Source: Tenuifilum thalassicum (GTDB taxonomy: Bacteria; Bacteroidota; Bacteroidia; Bacteroidales; Tenuifilaceae). Taken from it: DNA of 64,000 nt. Position 1 is the first letter of the stretch. Each line of letters begins with the position of its first letter. Positions 7,851 to 16,502 of the stretch are shown here, in pieces. The notes under the pieces were generated by a model. The model made no database searches. It was not told the origin of the DNA and saw nothing but the letters and a program-made list of their open reading frames with translations. The DNA lies in assembly GCF_013265555.1 (NCBI RefSeq), contig NZ_CP041345.1, forward strand, positions 2,898,581-2,962,580. Direction: 5' to 3'. The position numbers were made by a program, and so were the translations under genes.

Positions 7851-8837
7851 ATGGCAACAGAAATAAAAACTTGGGAAATTATTAATGGCGAATTAAAAGA
7901 GATAAATAATTCACTTGCAGAGAATGGACGCAAAGAAAAAGATGATTTAGAAAAATGGTTAAAAACAAATCCTAAAATACTAGGAGAAGATATACTTATT
8001 TTTGGAGAACAAGTTTGGACAAAATCTGGTCCTTTAGACTATCTTGGCATTGACAATAGTGGTAATTTAGTAATTGTAGAACTTAAAAGAGACAAACTGG
8101 CAAGAGAAGTTCTTTCTCAGGCAATAGATTATGCTTCGGATGTGGCCAACTGGGACATTGAAAAATTAAATGAAATTTGTCTAAAATACTCAGACAATTC
8201 CCTGGAAGATTATATTGCCGATAATTTTGAGAATGTTGAACTTGACGACCTCTTAATAAATAATGCTCAACGAATCTTACTAGTTGGCTTCTCAATTGAC
8301 GAAGCCTTAAGCCGTATGATTGAATGGCTTTCATCAAAATATGATTTAGGAATTAATGCAATAATTCTGAATTATGTGAAAACTTCATCAGGAAACGAGT
8401 TACTCTCAAGAACAGTTATTATTCCTGAAGAGATTGAAAAAGAAAAAACAAACAAGAAAAAGTTCAGTATTCCAATGTCTGATGAACCAGGTAACTACGA
8501 ACCTGAAAGGTTAAAAGAATTGTTAAAAAATTACTTAAATAATAATCAATTGTCATCAAAAAGAATTAGAGACATTTTGTTACCTGTTTTATTGAAAAAA
8601 GACAAAACTACAAGAGAACAACTAAAAAAAGAATTTGTAAAAGCTGGAGAAGCAACAGATGAAAACAAAGCTGGATATTTTATAGCATTGATTTCAAATC
8701 AACTTGGACAAGAGAAAAAAGATTTTCTTCGTCAAATAATATCCTATGATTATCCAAAATATCATTGGGAAAAGGATAATTTTAGCATACGACCAGAATA
8801 TAGAGACCTCGTGAAAGAAATTATTGAAAACGAGTAA
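7851..8837 (+). CDS. NucS/DUF91-type PD-(D/E)xK nuclease-like protein
   Basis: A 328-residue protein whose first about 110 residues carry a restriction-endonuclease-like core. GPLDYLGIDNSGNLVIVELK gives the D...ExK catalytic signature, and the segment LAREVLSQAIDYASDVANW is typical of the DUF91/endonuclease NucS family. A second, unrecognised helical Lys-rich region fills about 200-328 and ends with a conserved-looking stretch KYHWEKDNFSIRPEYRDLV. Related proteins cleave branched or mismatched DNA, or occur as stray nuclease genes near mobile DNA. The gene is isolated, has no partner methylase or helicase nearby, and is visibly richer in A and T and in AAA/GAA/AAT codons than its neighbours, which suggests acquisition. 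Nuclease activity is inferred. Confidence 0.75.
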   Translation: MATEIKTWEIINGELKEINNSLAENGRKEKDDLEKWLKTNPKILGEDILIFGEQVWTKSGPLDYLGIDNSGNLVIVELKRDKLAREVLSQAIDYASDVANWDIEKLNEICLKYSDNSLEDYIADNFENVELDDLLINNAQRILLVGFSIDEALSRMIEWLSSKYDLGINAIILNYVKTSSGNELLSRTVIIPEEIEKEKTNKKKFSIPMSDEPGNYEPERLKELLKNYLNNNQLSSKRIRDILLPVLLKKDKTTREQLKKEFVKAGEATDENKAGYFIALISNQLGQEKKDFLRQIISYDYPKYHWEKDNFSIRPEYRDLVKEIIENE

Positions 8838-9279
8838 GAAGTGTGAAAAATTTTGCATTAGATTTTTGTATAAATAAATAATGAAAAAATATTCTATAAT
8901 AATTAGAATATGTTCAAAATTATTGATACTTCAAATAAGGAAGTATTGGCAGAAAATAATTTCACCGCTAACACATTTAACCTTGTTTCCCTGATTTTTA
9001 GCAATAAAACCTCATTCGCCATAACCGTTATACATGGATAGAGGCATAAACCGCTTCTTTAGTTCTGCCATTTGGAATACTTTATGCGCTGTTAATTAGA
9101 ATCTTATCTCTCAAAATATAAAAAAACTTATTAGTAATCCAGAACATCATTCTCAGGAAATACTTTCACTTTTTTTTTGAATATTACAAACTATCAAAAA
9201 ACCTGAACATTTCGGCATTGTTTTATGTTTAGGTTGAAAATAGCTCAAAAAAGTTTAAATTTGCTTAAGACCTAGAACT
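8838..9279. other. AT-rich intergenic region before the cytochrome bd operon
   Basis: A 442-base region with no credible gene: the longest plus-strand frame with an ATG is about 43 codons and has no recognisable features. The right end carries the promoter of the cyd operon. No other signal was seen. Confidence 0.55.
9234..9263 (+). promoter_or_regulatory. Promoter of the cytochrome bd operon
   Basis: TTG (9234-9236) is followed after exactly 19 bases by TAAATTTG (9256-9263), a full Bacteroidota promoter. The predicted transcript starts about 10 bases before the ATG of the DUF4492 gene, giving a very short leader. Confidence 0.7.
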
Positions 9280-9495
9280 ATGAACCTGCTCAAAAAGGTG
9301 TTTAATTTCTACTACGAGGGTTTTAAAAGCATGACCATTGGTAAAACCCTATGGATAATAATTCTAATCAAGCTCTTTGTAATGTTTGCTGTGCTAAAGG
9401 TTTTCTTTTTCCCAAACATCCTTAAGCGTAATTTCAAAACCGATGAGGAGCGCAGCAAGTACGTAATAGAACAGCTAACAACTAAACCTAAATAG
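9280..9495 (+). CDS. DUF4492 small membrane protein of the cytochrome bd operon
   Basis: A 71-residue protein with one membrane helix (about 22-43, TLWIIILIKLFVMFAVLKVFFF) between an aromatic N-terminal helix and a charged cytoplasmic tail. It matches the DUF4492 family, known from Bacteroidota as the gene directly upstream of cydA. Its function is not established; an assembly or accessory role for cytochrome bd is an inference from its constant position. It is followed after 8 bases by cydA and shares the promoter at 9234-9263. Confidence 0.85.
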   Translation: MNLLKKVFNFYYEGFKSMTIGKTLWIIILIKLFVMFAVLKVFFFPNILKRNFKTDEERSKYVIEQLTTKPK

Positions 9496-9503
9496 CAATT
9501 AGC

Positions 9504-11066
9504 ATGGAACACTTCGACCTATCGTTAGTAAACTGGTCGAGGGCACAATTCGCCCTTACGGCCATGTATCACTGGATTTTTGTTCCGCTAACCTTAGGGT
9601 TGGCGTTTATCATGGCGTTTATGGAAACGCTCTACTACAAGACTGGTGACGAGGAGTGGAAACGAATTACCAAGTTCTGGATGACCCTCTTCGGAATCAA
9701 CTTTGCCATTGGTGTGGCTACTGGGATTATCCTAGAGTTTGAGTTTGGCACCAACTGGAGCAACTACTCCTGGTTTGTGGGCGATATTTTTGGTGCACCC
9801 CTGGCCATTGAGGGCATTATGGCATTCTTTATGGAGTCGACCTTTATTGCCGTAATGTTTTTTGGCTGGAATAAGGTTAGCAAGAAATTCCACCTGATTT
9901 CAACCTGGTTGGTAGCACTAGGTGCAAACCTTTCAGCGCTATGGATTCTGGTTGCTAATGCATGGATGCAATATCCTGCAGGCATGAACTTTAATCCCGA
10001 CACCGCTCGGAACGAGATGCAAAACTTCTGGGAGGTTCTCTTCTCGCCAGTTGCCGTTAACAAGTTCCTGCATACCATTACGTCGGGCTATGTGCTTGCC
10101 GCGCTGTTTGTTATTGGTATTAGCGCATGGTACCTGTTAAAAGGACGGAATATACTACTTGCCAAACGTAGCATAATTGTTGCCTCGGTGTTTGGACTAA
10201 TAACTTCAATATTTTTAGCGCTTACAGGCGATGGTTCGGCCTACCAGGTAGCACAAAAACAACCCATGAAGTTGGCTGCCATGGAGGGTTTATATGAAGG
10301 AACCGAAGGGGCACCACTTGTAGTAGTTGGTGCACTAACTCCAGGTAAAGAGTTCAACGATGAAAAAGACCCATTTATTTTCCGTATTCAAATCCCTAAA
10401 CTGCTTTCGTTCTTAGGTTACCGTTCGGGCGATGCCTTTGTACCAGGAGTAAAAGACATTATAGAAGGAGGTTACACCTACACCGATAAGAATGGTAAAC
10501 AAAAGGTTGCCCTCTCGGCCGAACAGAAAATTCAGCGTGGTAAAATTGCCATTCAGGCTCTGGCCGATTACCGTAACGCAAAGGATGCTGGCGATACCGC
10601 AGCAATGGAATACAATAGAAAGCTACTTGACGAAAACTTTGAATACTTTGGCTATGGCTACCTTAACGACCCCAAGAGCATAATACCCAACGTTCCTCTA
10701 ACATTCTACAGCTTCCATATCATGGTTGCATTAGGTTTTCTGTTCATTGCCTTCTTTGCACTTATGCTTTATCTCATCTACTTTAAAGGTTATAACATTA
10801 ACAAGTGGTTGCTTCGACTAGGCATCATCATGGTTCCTTTAGCTTACATTGCTAGCCAGGCAGGCTGGATAGTTGCCGAGGTTGGTCGTCAACCCTGGGT
10901 TATACAGGATATACTGCCTACCGTTGCAGCAGTATCGCGTATCGATGCAAGCGCAGTGCAGGTGACGTTCTTCCTATTCTTTGCAATCTTCACCACGCTG
11001 CTCATTGCCGAGTTGAAAATAATGTTCACACAAATTAAAAAAGGACCTAAAGATGGAGGGAAATAG
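9504..11066 (+). CDS. cydA: Cytochrome bd ubiquinol/menaquinol oxidase subunit I
   Basis: A 520-residue membrane protein that binds the hemes of the bd-type terminal oxidase, which reduces O2 with quinol electrons at very low oxygen. It starts with LSLVNWSRAQFALTAMYHWIFVPL, where the His is a heme ligand. The mid-protein stretch EGTEGAPLVVVGALTPG belongs to the periplasmic Q loop, and the family signature GRQPWVIQDILPT lies near residue 455. About nine membrane segments fit the family. It sits between DUF4492 and cydB (2-base gap), all in one operon. Because Bacteroidota use menaquinone, menaquinol is the likely donor. Confidence 0.97.
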   Translation: MEHFDLSLVNWSRAQFALTAMYHWIFVPLTLGLAFIMAFMETLYYKTGDEEWKRITKFWMTLFGINFAIGVATGIILEFEFGTNWSNYSWFVGDIFGAPLAIEGIMAFFMESTFIAVMFFGWNKVSKKFHLISTWLVALGANLSALWILVANAWMQYPAGMNFNPDTARNEMQNFWEVLFSPVAVNKFLHTITSGYVLAALFVIGISAWYLLKGRNILLAKRSIIVASVFGLITSIFLALTGDGSAYQVAQKQPMKLAAMEGLYEGTEGAPLVVVGALTPGKEFNDEKDPFIFRIQIPKLLSFLGYRSGDAFVPGVKDIIEGGYTYTDKNGKQKVALSAEQKIQRGKIAIQALADYRNAKDAGDTAAMEYNRKLLDENFEYFGYGYLNDPKSIIPNVPLTFYSFHIMVALGFLFIAFFALMLYLIYFKGYNINKWLLRLGIIMVPLAYIASQAGWIVAEVGRQPWVIQDILPTVAAVSRIDASAVQVTFFLFFAIFTTLLIAELKIMFTQIKKGPKDGGK

Positions 11067-11068
11067 CC

Positions 11069-12220
11069 ATGGTTGACACAACATACATTCTACTTCAGCA
11101 CTACTGGTGGTTTATCATATCGCTGCTTGGTGCATTACTGGTTTTCCTTCTTTTTGTCCAAGGAGGACAAACCCTAATCTACACGCTTGGAAAAACCGAA
11201 ATGGAACGCACCATGCTAATAAACGCACTAGGCCGTAAATGGGAGTTTACGTTTACTACACTAGTCACTTTTGGAGGTGCATTTTTTGCTTCGTTTCCGC
11301 TGTTCTACTCAACAAGTTTTGGAGGAGCCTACTGGGTTTGGATGGCCATTCTATTCTGCTTTGTAATTCAAGCGGTATCGTACGAATACAGGAGTAAACC
11401 AAACAATTTCCTTGGCCCTAAAACATTTGAAATCTTCCTTTTCATTAATGGGCTGCTAGGTACAGTTCTTCTTGGAACAGCCGTTGCCACATTCTTTACT
11501 GGTTCGGAGTTTTCTGTAGCCAAAATCAATCTAACCAACCTCTCAAATCCTGTAATTTCATCGTGGGAAACCCCCTGGCATGGTTTAGAGGCTGCATTAA
11601 ACCTGCACAACCTTTCGCTTGGCTTGGCTGTGTTCTTCCTAGCAAGAGTTCTTGCCATTCTGTACTTTATGAATAGCATTGACCATGATGAGATTTTTGC
11701 TCGTGCAAAAAAACAGCTGATTTACAACGCAATACCATTCCTAGTATTCTTTTTGACCTTCGTAATTTGGCTTCTTATTCGCGATGGATTTGCGTTAAAC
11801 CCCGAAACCAACGAAATATTCATGCAGGAGCATAAATATCTGCTTAACCTAATACAAATGCCAATTGTGCTAGTGCTTTTCTTAGCCGGAGTTGTACTTG
11901 TTATTTGGGGAATTGCAAAATCAATCCTAAAAACCTACACAAAAGGGATATGGTTTGCTGGAATTGGAACAGTATTAACCGTTCTTTCCCTTTTCCTAAT
12001 TGCTGGTTACAACAACACGGCCTACTATCCATCTACATTCAACCTACAACACTCCCTAACAATTTTCAATAGCTCGTCGAGCAAGTTTACGCTAACGGTT
12101 ATGAGCGTTGTATCAATTCTAGTACCATTTGTAGTTGCTTACATCTGGTATGCTTGGAAAAGCATCAACAATAAAAAGATTGATGAGGAGGAAATGAAAA
12201 ACGAAACTCACGTTTACTAA
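11069..12220 (+). CDS. cydB: Cytochrome bd oxidase subunit II
   Basis: A 383-residue polytopic protein, partner of CydA in the bd-type oxidase. It shows the expected N-terminal segment HYWWFIISLLGALLVFLLFV, an internal ELNALGRKWE-like motif (MLINALGRKWEFTFTTL) and eight to nine membrane helices, with the usual length for the short-Q-loop Bacteroidota enzymes. It starts 2 bases after cydA and is followed after 6 bases by a very small membrane-protein gene that is probably part of the same operon. Confidence 0.96.
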   Translation: MVDTTYILLQHYWWFIISLLGALLVFLLFVQGGQTLIYTLGKTEMERTMLINALGRKWEFTFTTLVTFGGAFFASFPLFYSTSFGGAYWVWMAILFCFVIQAVSYEYRSKPNNFLGPKTFEIFLFINGLLGTVLLGTAVATFFTGSEFSVAKINLTNLSNPVISSWETPWHGLEAALNLHNLSLGLAVFFLARVLAILYFMNSIDHDEIFARAKKQLIYNAIPFLVFFLTFVIWLLIRDGFALNPETNEIFMQEHKYLLNLIQMPIVLVLFLAGVVLVIWGIAKSILKTYTKGIWFAGIGTVLTVLSLFLIAGYNNTAYYPSTFNLQHSLTIFNSSSSKFTLTVMSVVSILVPFVVAYIWYAWKSINNKKIDEEEMKNETHVY

Positions 12221-12226
12221 AGACTA

Positions 12227-12358
12227 ATGATTATGAAGTATATAAATGAGATACTATGGTTTTTAAGCTGGCCGGTGCTAATTTACGTTTCGTATAAGAT
12301 TACATTATGGGCCATAAAGTTTTGGGAGAAAAAATTCCCCGAACAGCTTAATGAATAG
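12227..12358 (+). CDS. 43-residue membrane protein after cydB, candidate small subunit of cytochrome bd
   Basis: A short gene from ATG 12227 to TAG 12356-12358, six bases after cydB and before the operon terminator. The product has a Trp-rich single membrane helix (about residues 9-32, with WFLSWPVLIYVSYK and LWAIKFWEKK) and ends in a charged tail. Position, size and one-helix topology are those of the CydX/CydS-type third subunits of bd oxidases. The sequence itself does not obviously match E. coli CydX, so the role is inferred from context. An in-frame alternative start is the ATG at 12233. No Shine-Dalgarno is seen, as elsewhere in the window. Confidence 0.72.
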   Translation: MIMKYINEILWFLSWPVLIYVSYKITLWAIKFWEKKFPEQLNE

Positions 12359-12394
12359 AGAATTTAAGCAACAAGCATAAAAATTGAACGGAAT

Positions 12395-12432
12395 GATTAG
12401 GAGTAAACACAAATTACTCCTAATCTTTTTTT
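12395..12432 (+). terminator. Terminator of the cytochrome bd operon
   Basis: An 11-base stem, GATTAGGAGTA (12395-12405) with TACTCCTAATC (12415-12425), is followed by seven T residues. It is a canonical intrinsic terminator downstream of the small gene after cydB. Confidence 0.9.
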
Positions 12433-12613
12433 CAAATCTTGTAAATGAGGATTAGTCACACTATTGATTGTAATTTACGCTTTAAATAGATGCGAATCAT
12501 TTGAAATAAAAATTCGAGTTAACTTGAGAAGTATTATTTCATGCAGTATGAAGTTTTGTAAACATTTGGGAAATATTGTGGTTATCTTTGCAGCAAGAAT
12601 TCTCTAAAAAAAA

Positions 12614-13723
12614 TTGGAAAATATAATCGACATAGTACCACTTACCGAATGGGGATTGGGTTTTGAGTTCCCGCTTCTCATTGCCGGGCCATGTAGCGCC
12701 GAAAGCGAGGAGCAAGTATTAGCCACTGCAAAAGAACTAGCAGCCGATGGCCGAGTTAAGATTTTTCGGGCTGGCGTATGGAAACCTCGAACACGCCCTG
12801 GAGGGTTTGAAGGGCTAGGTGAGCAAGCGCTAAAATGGCTTAAAAGGGTTAAGAGCGAAACAGGTCTTTCCGTTGCAGTAGAAGTAGCCATGCCCCAACA
12901 TGTTGAGCTTGCACTAGAGTATGCGATTGATGTGGTTTGGTTAGGAGCCCGTACAACCGCTAATCCCTTTTTAGTAGAACAGCTTGCAGCTGCTCTATCG
13001 GGTGCAAACATCCCTGTATTGGTTAAGAATCCTGTAACACCTGACTTAGAACTTTGGATTGGCAGCATTGAACGCCTTTGGCGTTCGGGTATCAAAAGGA
13101 TAGCAGCAATACACCGTGGATTTCATCCATACGAACGCTCACGGTTACGGAATATTCCCAAATGGGAAATTGCAATTGACCTGAAAAGTCGAATACCTAG
13201 CCTACCCGTAATTTGCGACCCAAGCCACATTGCAGGTAAAGCCAATCTTGTTCCGGAAATTGCCCAACACGCCCTTGACCTTTCCATGGATGGTTTAATG
13301 GTAGAGGTCCACCCTACCCCCCTTCAAGCTCTTAGCGATGCCATGCAACAGCTTACACCCAGGGCATTTATTAACATGATTGATAACCTCAACTTCCATT
13401 TCACCACATCAACCGACTACAGATTTATCGATTTTCTTGAACAGGTTAGAAATAGAATTGATTCAATCGATCAGCAAATAATTGAGCTGTTAGCAGCAAG
13501 AATGAAACTGGTTGAGCAGATTGGTGAGTACAAGCGAACTAACAATGTTTCGATTTTTCAGCTCCGCCGCTGGGAGAATATTCTTAAATCGCGAATAGAA
13601 TGCGGAAAGCGATTAGGGCTCGATGAGGAATATATTAAAAACCTGCTTCAGCTGGTTCATAAGGAATCCATAAAGAAGCAGGCCGAAATATTACGAGGAA
13701 ATCAGCCTAATAAAAAGGAATAG
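12614..13723 (+). CDS. Bifunctional 3-deoxy-7-phosphoheptulonate synthase/chorismate mutase, TTG start
   Basis: A 369-residue fusion enzyme of the shikimate pathway. Residues about 15-265 are a DAHP synthase of the AroA/KDO8P-synthase type, with AGPCSAESEEQ, KPRTRPGGFEGLGEQ, VKNPVTPD, IAAIHRGFHPYE and DPSHIAGKA. Residues about 290-360 are an AroQ-type chorismate mutase (RNRIDSIDQQIIELLAARM...IGEYK), which often gives feedback control by prephenate. The start must be the TTG at 12614: an in-frame TAA lies at 12605-12607 and the first internal ATG would remove the synthase active site. A TAnnTTTG box (TATCTTTG, 12583-12590) lies just upstream but lacks a well-spaced -33 element. It is convergent with purS, 2 bases apart. 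Confidence 0.95.
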   Translation: MENIIDIVPLTEWGLGFEFPLLIAGPCSAESEEQVLATAKELAADGRVKIFRAGVWKPRTRPGGFEGLGEQALKWLKRVKSETGLSVAVEVAMPQHVELALEYAIDVVWLGARTTANPFLVEQLAAALSGANIPVLVKNPVTPDLELWIGSIERLWRSGIKRIAAIHRGFHPYERSRLRNIPKWEIAIDLKSRIPSLPVICDPSHIAGKANLVPEIAQHALDLSMDGLMVEVHPTPLQALSDAMQQLTPRAFINMIDNLNFHFTTSTDYRFIDFLEQVRNRIDSIDQQIIELLAARMKLVEQIGEYKRTNNVSIFQLRRWENILKSRIECGKRLGLDEEYIKNLLQLVHKESIKKQAEILRGNQPNKKE

Positions 13724-13725
13724 AA

Positions 13726-13986
13726 TTACTCCTTTATCTCAGTCAGACTAAAATCAAAACCTTCCATTACAGGATTAGAAAGCACTTTTGAGCAGATTTC
13801 GGTAACCTTTTCCATGGCAATCTCCTTGCTTGCTGCTTCAATTTCAAGGTTGATATGCTTGCCAATTCTTACATTCGAAACCTCATTAAAACCTATACCA
13901 TGAAGAGTTGCATTTACTGCTTTCCCTTGCGGGTCGAGTAGTGCCTTTAAAGGCATCACATTGATTTCGGCTAAAAACTTCATCAT
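13726..13986 (-). CDS. purS: Phosphoribosylformylglycinamidine synthase subunit PurS
   Basis: An 86-residue protein of the PurS family, the small dimeric subunit that lets PurL and PurQ exchange ammonia in the fourth step of purine synthesis. It shows the family pattern: a beta strand with Val/Met-Pro (FLAEINVMPLKALLDPQGKA), then LHGIGFNEVSNVRIGKHI and the last segment CSKVLSNPVMEGFDF. purL and purQ are not in the window. The start may be the first or second Met (13986 or 13983). It is the last gene of a minus-strand series obgE-PAP2-pssA-purS with a 42-base gap before it. Confidence 0.9.
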   Translation of the reverse strand: MMKFLAEINVMPLKALLDPQGKAVNATLHGIGFNEVSNVRIGKHINLEIEAASKEIAMEKVTEICSKVLSNPVMEGFDFSLTEIKE

Positions 13987-14028
13987 TTATCGATTTAATT
14001 GCTACAAAATTAGAGAAAATTCCTTTAA

Positions 14029-14781
14029 TCAGACCTGTTTTTTAATCAACTTGTCAAACAAATAGTAGAAAACCGACAGCACAACATACCATACTATTAC
14101 AAGCGAAAGCGATGCTTTCCTGAAAACCACAATTAAAAGTATAGCTCCAACCAAGAAGGTAAGCTGTTTGTAAGCAATTGCTGGTTTTAACGATTTGATT
14201 TTAAGCGAAAACATTGGTAACTCACAAACCAATAAGAACGATTGAACAACTGATAAAACAATCAAAACAGTTGAAGAGCTAATTATTGGGTTGTAAATAT
14301 TCTCCCAGCTACTATTTGCACCAAAAACCAGACCTATAATTAGGAAAGCATTGGCAGGTGTAGGCAGGCCAATAAACGATGAGGTTTGACGCTCATCGAT
14401 ATTAAAAAGCCCAAGCCTCAACGATGAAAAAACAGCAACAGCAAAGGGGAGAAGCAATAAAAGATGGCCATCAAAGATACTTTGATCAGGAGTTAGGCCT
14501 AAACTTTGGCGAAGTAAATGGTAAAGAATAACGGCAGGAGCAACCCCAAAGCTAACAACATCGGACAGCGAATCAAGTTCCTTACCTAGCTGGGTGTAAG
14601 CGCCTATAAGTCGAGCCGTAAAGCCATCGAAAAAATCTAGCACTCCCGAAATGATAATAAACACACCGGCAAGTTCCAACCTTCCTTCAAATGCAGCAAC
14701 TATTGATAAACATCCAGATAGAAGGTTCATCAGTGTTATTCCGTTGGGAATATGACGTGTATATTTTAATAAATTCGACAT
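14029..14781 (-). CDS. pssA: CDP-diacylglycerol-serine O-phosphatidyltransferase
   Basis: A 250-residue membrane enzyme that joins serine to CDP-diacylglycerol to make phosphatidylserine, the precursor of phosphatidylethanolamine. The CDP-alcohol phosphotransferase signature D-x2-DG-x2-AR-x8-G-x3-D-x3-D is complete: DFFDGFTAR, then G, then ELDSLSD. Six or so membrane helices surround it, with the opening HIPNGITLMNLLSGC typical of bacterial type II PssA. It follows the PAP2 gene by 7 bases in what looks like one operon. Confidence 0.93.
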   Translation of the reverse strand: MSNLLKYTRHIPNGITLMNLLSGCLSIVAAFEGRLELAGVFIIISGVLDFFDGFTARLIGAYTQLGKELDSLSDVVSFGVAPAVILYHLLRQSLGLTPDQSIFDGHLLLLLPFAVAVFSSLRLGLFNIDERQTSSFIGLPTPANAFLIIGLVFGANSSWENIYNPIISSSTVLIVLSVVQSFLLVCELPMFSLKIKSLKPAIAYKQLTFLVGAILLIVVFRKASLSLVIVWYVVLSVFYYLFDKLIKKQV

Positions 14782-14788
14782 AAACTTA

Positions 14789-15361
14789 TTACTTTTTTGT
14801 TTTTGATATCTGTTTCGTTATGGAACTAGAAGAAACCTTCCAAACCAAAGAACCAATTAAGCTACCAAGCAAAGCACCGCAAAGCACATCGCCAGGATAA
14901 TGGACACCTAAATAGATTCTGCTATACGAAACAAATGCTGCCCAGGCGATTAAACCAACCGATGCCCAACGAGATTTATATAGCAGGCTAAGAAACACAG
15001 CTACCCCAAAAGTATTTGCCGCATGCGACGATACAAAGCCGTACTTACCACCACATCGCCCGACCAAATGAATCAATCCAGATAAATCGGGATTATGGCA
15101 CGGACGAAGTCGAAGAAAAACATTTTTAAAAAAATGAACCGAGATTTGATCGGCTAGTAGCACCACAAAGGCAATTGCCAACAGCCACCAGAGTGTATTC
15201 CATTTATACTTACGAGCTATAAAAAATATTAGCAGCAGATAAAGTGGCAACCATGTTAACTTGCCCGATGCAAATAACATAACACTATCCCAAAAGGTGC
15301 TGTGCAAACCGTTAAGGAGCAAGAACAGTTCAGTATCGAGTTTAGCTAAATATTCAATCAT
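14789..15361 (-). CDS. PAP2-superfamily membrane phosphatase
   Basis: A 190-residue integral membrane phosphatase with all three PAP2 motifs: K-x6-RP in FKNVFLRLRP, SSHAANT (variant of PSGH), and SRIYLGVHYPGD with the catalytic His. Such proteins remove phosphate from undecaprenyl diphosphate, phosphatidic acid or lipid A; the substrate cannot be chosen from sequence. The neighbouring pssA points to lipids, and recycling of undecaprenyl pyrophosphate is equally possible. It is placed 5 bases after obgE and 7 before pssA. Confidence 0.9.
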   Translation of the reverse strand: MIEYLAKLDTELFLLLNGLHSTFWDSVMLFASGKLTWLPLYLLLIFFIARKYKWNTLWWLLAIAFVVLLADQISVHFFKNVFLRLRPCHNPDLSGLIHLVGRCGGKYGFVSSHAANTFGVAVFLSLLYKSRWASVGLIAWAAFVSYSRIYLGVHYPGDVLCGALLGSLIGSLVWKVSSSSITKQISKTKK

Positions 15362-15366
15362 ATTCT

Positions 15367-16356
15367 CTATTCATTAAGGCTATTCCAAAGCATATCTTTC
15401 AGCTTATCAATTCCCTCACCAGTTACCGAAGAGATAAATACTGAAGGTATTTCGGGTAAATGCTTCGCAATATCTTTTCTTGCTTGTTCGTCAACCAAAT
15501 CGCACTTGGTTATAGCAAGTGCCCTTTTTTTATCGAGAAGCTCTGGGTTATACATTTTAAGCTCATTCACCAAAATATCGTACTGGGCATTAATATCTTC
15601 GGAATCGGCTGGGACCATAAAGAGGAGCATAGAGTTTCGCTCGATGTGGCGCAAAAAGCGCAAACCAAGCCCTTTGCCCTCATGAGCTCCTTCGATAATT
15701 CCAGGGATATCGGCCATAACAAACGACTTATGATCGCGGTAGCTAACTATACCCAGATTTGGGACAAGCGTGGTAAAGGGATAATCGGCAATTTTAGGTT
15801 TAGCAGCGCTAACCACCGATAGCAACGTCGATTTACCTGCATTAGGGAAGCCAACCAAGCCAACATCGGCAAGAATTTTCAATTCCAGAATAATGTATCC
15901 TTCTTCTTCGGGTTCGCCAGGCTGAGCAAACTTTGGTGTTTGCATGGTTGCAGAGCGGAAATGCCAGTTACCTAAACCTCCGCGGCCCCCCTTCATAATC
16001 ATTTCAACCTGTCCATCCTCAGTTATTTCTGTAAGCACTTCGCCTGTTTCTGCATTTTTGGCTACCGTGCCTATAGGCACCTCAATGTAGATATCCTCGC
16101 CATTTTTGCCTGTGCTTCGCATTCCACCGCCGGGTTGACCATTACCCGCAAAAATATGACGTTTATATTTTAAATGAAGTAAAGTCCATAGCTGTGCATT
16201 CCCTTTCAGGTATATATGACCACCACGACCACCATCACCGCCATCGGGGCCACCTTTAGGTACAAATTTTTCCCTGCGAAAATGGACACTACCTGCGCCA
16301 CCCTTACCCGAACGGCAGAAAATCTTTACGTAATCAACAAAATTGGAATTCGACAT
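15367..16356 (-). CDS. obgE: Obg-family GTPase (ribosome biogenesis)
   Basis: A 329-residue Obg/CgtA GTPase that binds the large ribosomal subunit and helps its assembly and stress response. The glycine-rich Obg fold fills residues 1-about 158 ([29 protein letters not shown]). The G domain follows, with P-loop [15 protein letters not shown] (G3) and TKCD (G4) and SSVTG (G5). The protein ends right after the G domain, as in Bacteroidota Obg, without the extra C-terminal domain seen in some phyla. It heads the series obgE-PAP2-pssA-purS and lies 146 bases after adk, separated by a terminator. Confidence 0.96.
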   Translation of the reverse strand: MSNSNFVDYVKIFCRSGKGGAGSVHFRREKFVPKGGPDGGDGGRGGHIYLKGNAQLWTLLHLKYKRHIFAGNGQPGGGMRSTGKNGEDIYIEVPIGTVAKNAETGEVLTEITEDGQVEMIMKGGRGGLGNWHFRSATMQTPKFAQPGEPEEEGYIILELKILADVGLVGFPNAGKSTLLSVVSAAKPKIADYPFTTLVPNLGIVSYRDHKSFVMADIPGIIEGAHEGKGLGLRFLRHIERNSMLLFMVPADSEDINAQYDILVNELKMYNPELLDKKRALAITKCDLVDEQARKDIAKHLPEIPSVFISSVTGEGIDKLKDMLWNSLNE

Positions 16357-16448
16357 GACTTTTAAAACTATTCAACAAAGTTACTCTAAAAACATGAAAG
16401 GAGAAAAAGGATAATTTAATTGATACTATTAGATTACTAACATTTTGT

Positions 16449-16478
16449 AAAAAGGGCTACCCCAAAGGATAGCCCTTA
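16449..16478 (-). terminator. Terminator of adk
   Basis: On the minus strand TAAGGGCTATCC and GGTAGCCCTTTTT form a stem of about 9 bases with a T run, 25 bases after the adk stop codon. This separates adk from obgE. Confidence 0.8.
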
Positions 16479-16502
16479 ATTTATTGTCAACTATATCAAC
16501 TA

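Noticed and set aside
8910-9044. Possible 43-codon gene in the gap before the cyd operon
   Set aside because: AT-rich, no family, no promoter or ribosome site, and no conserved neighbour link.
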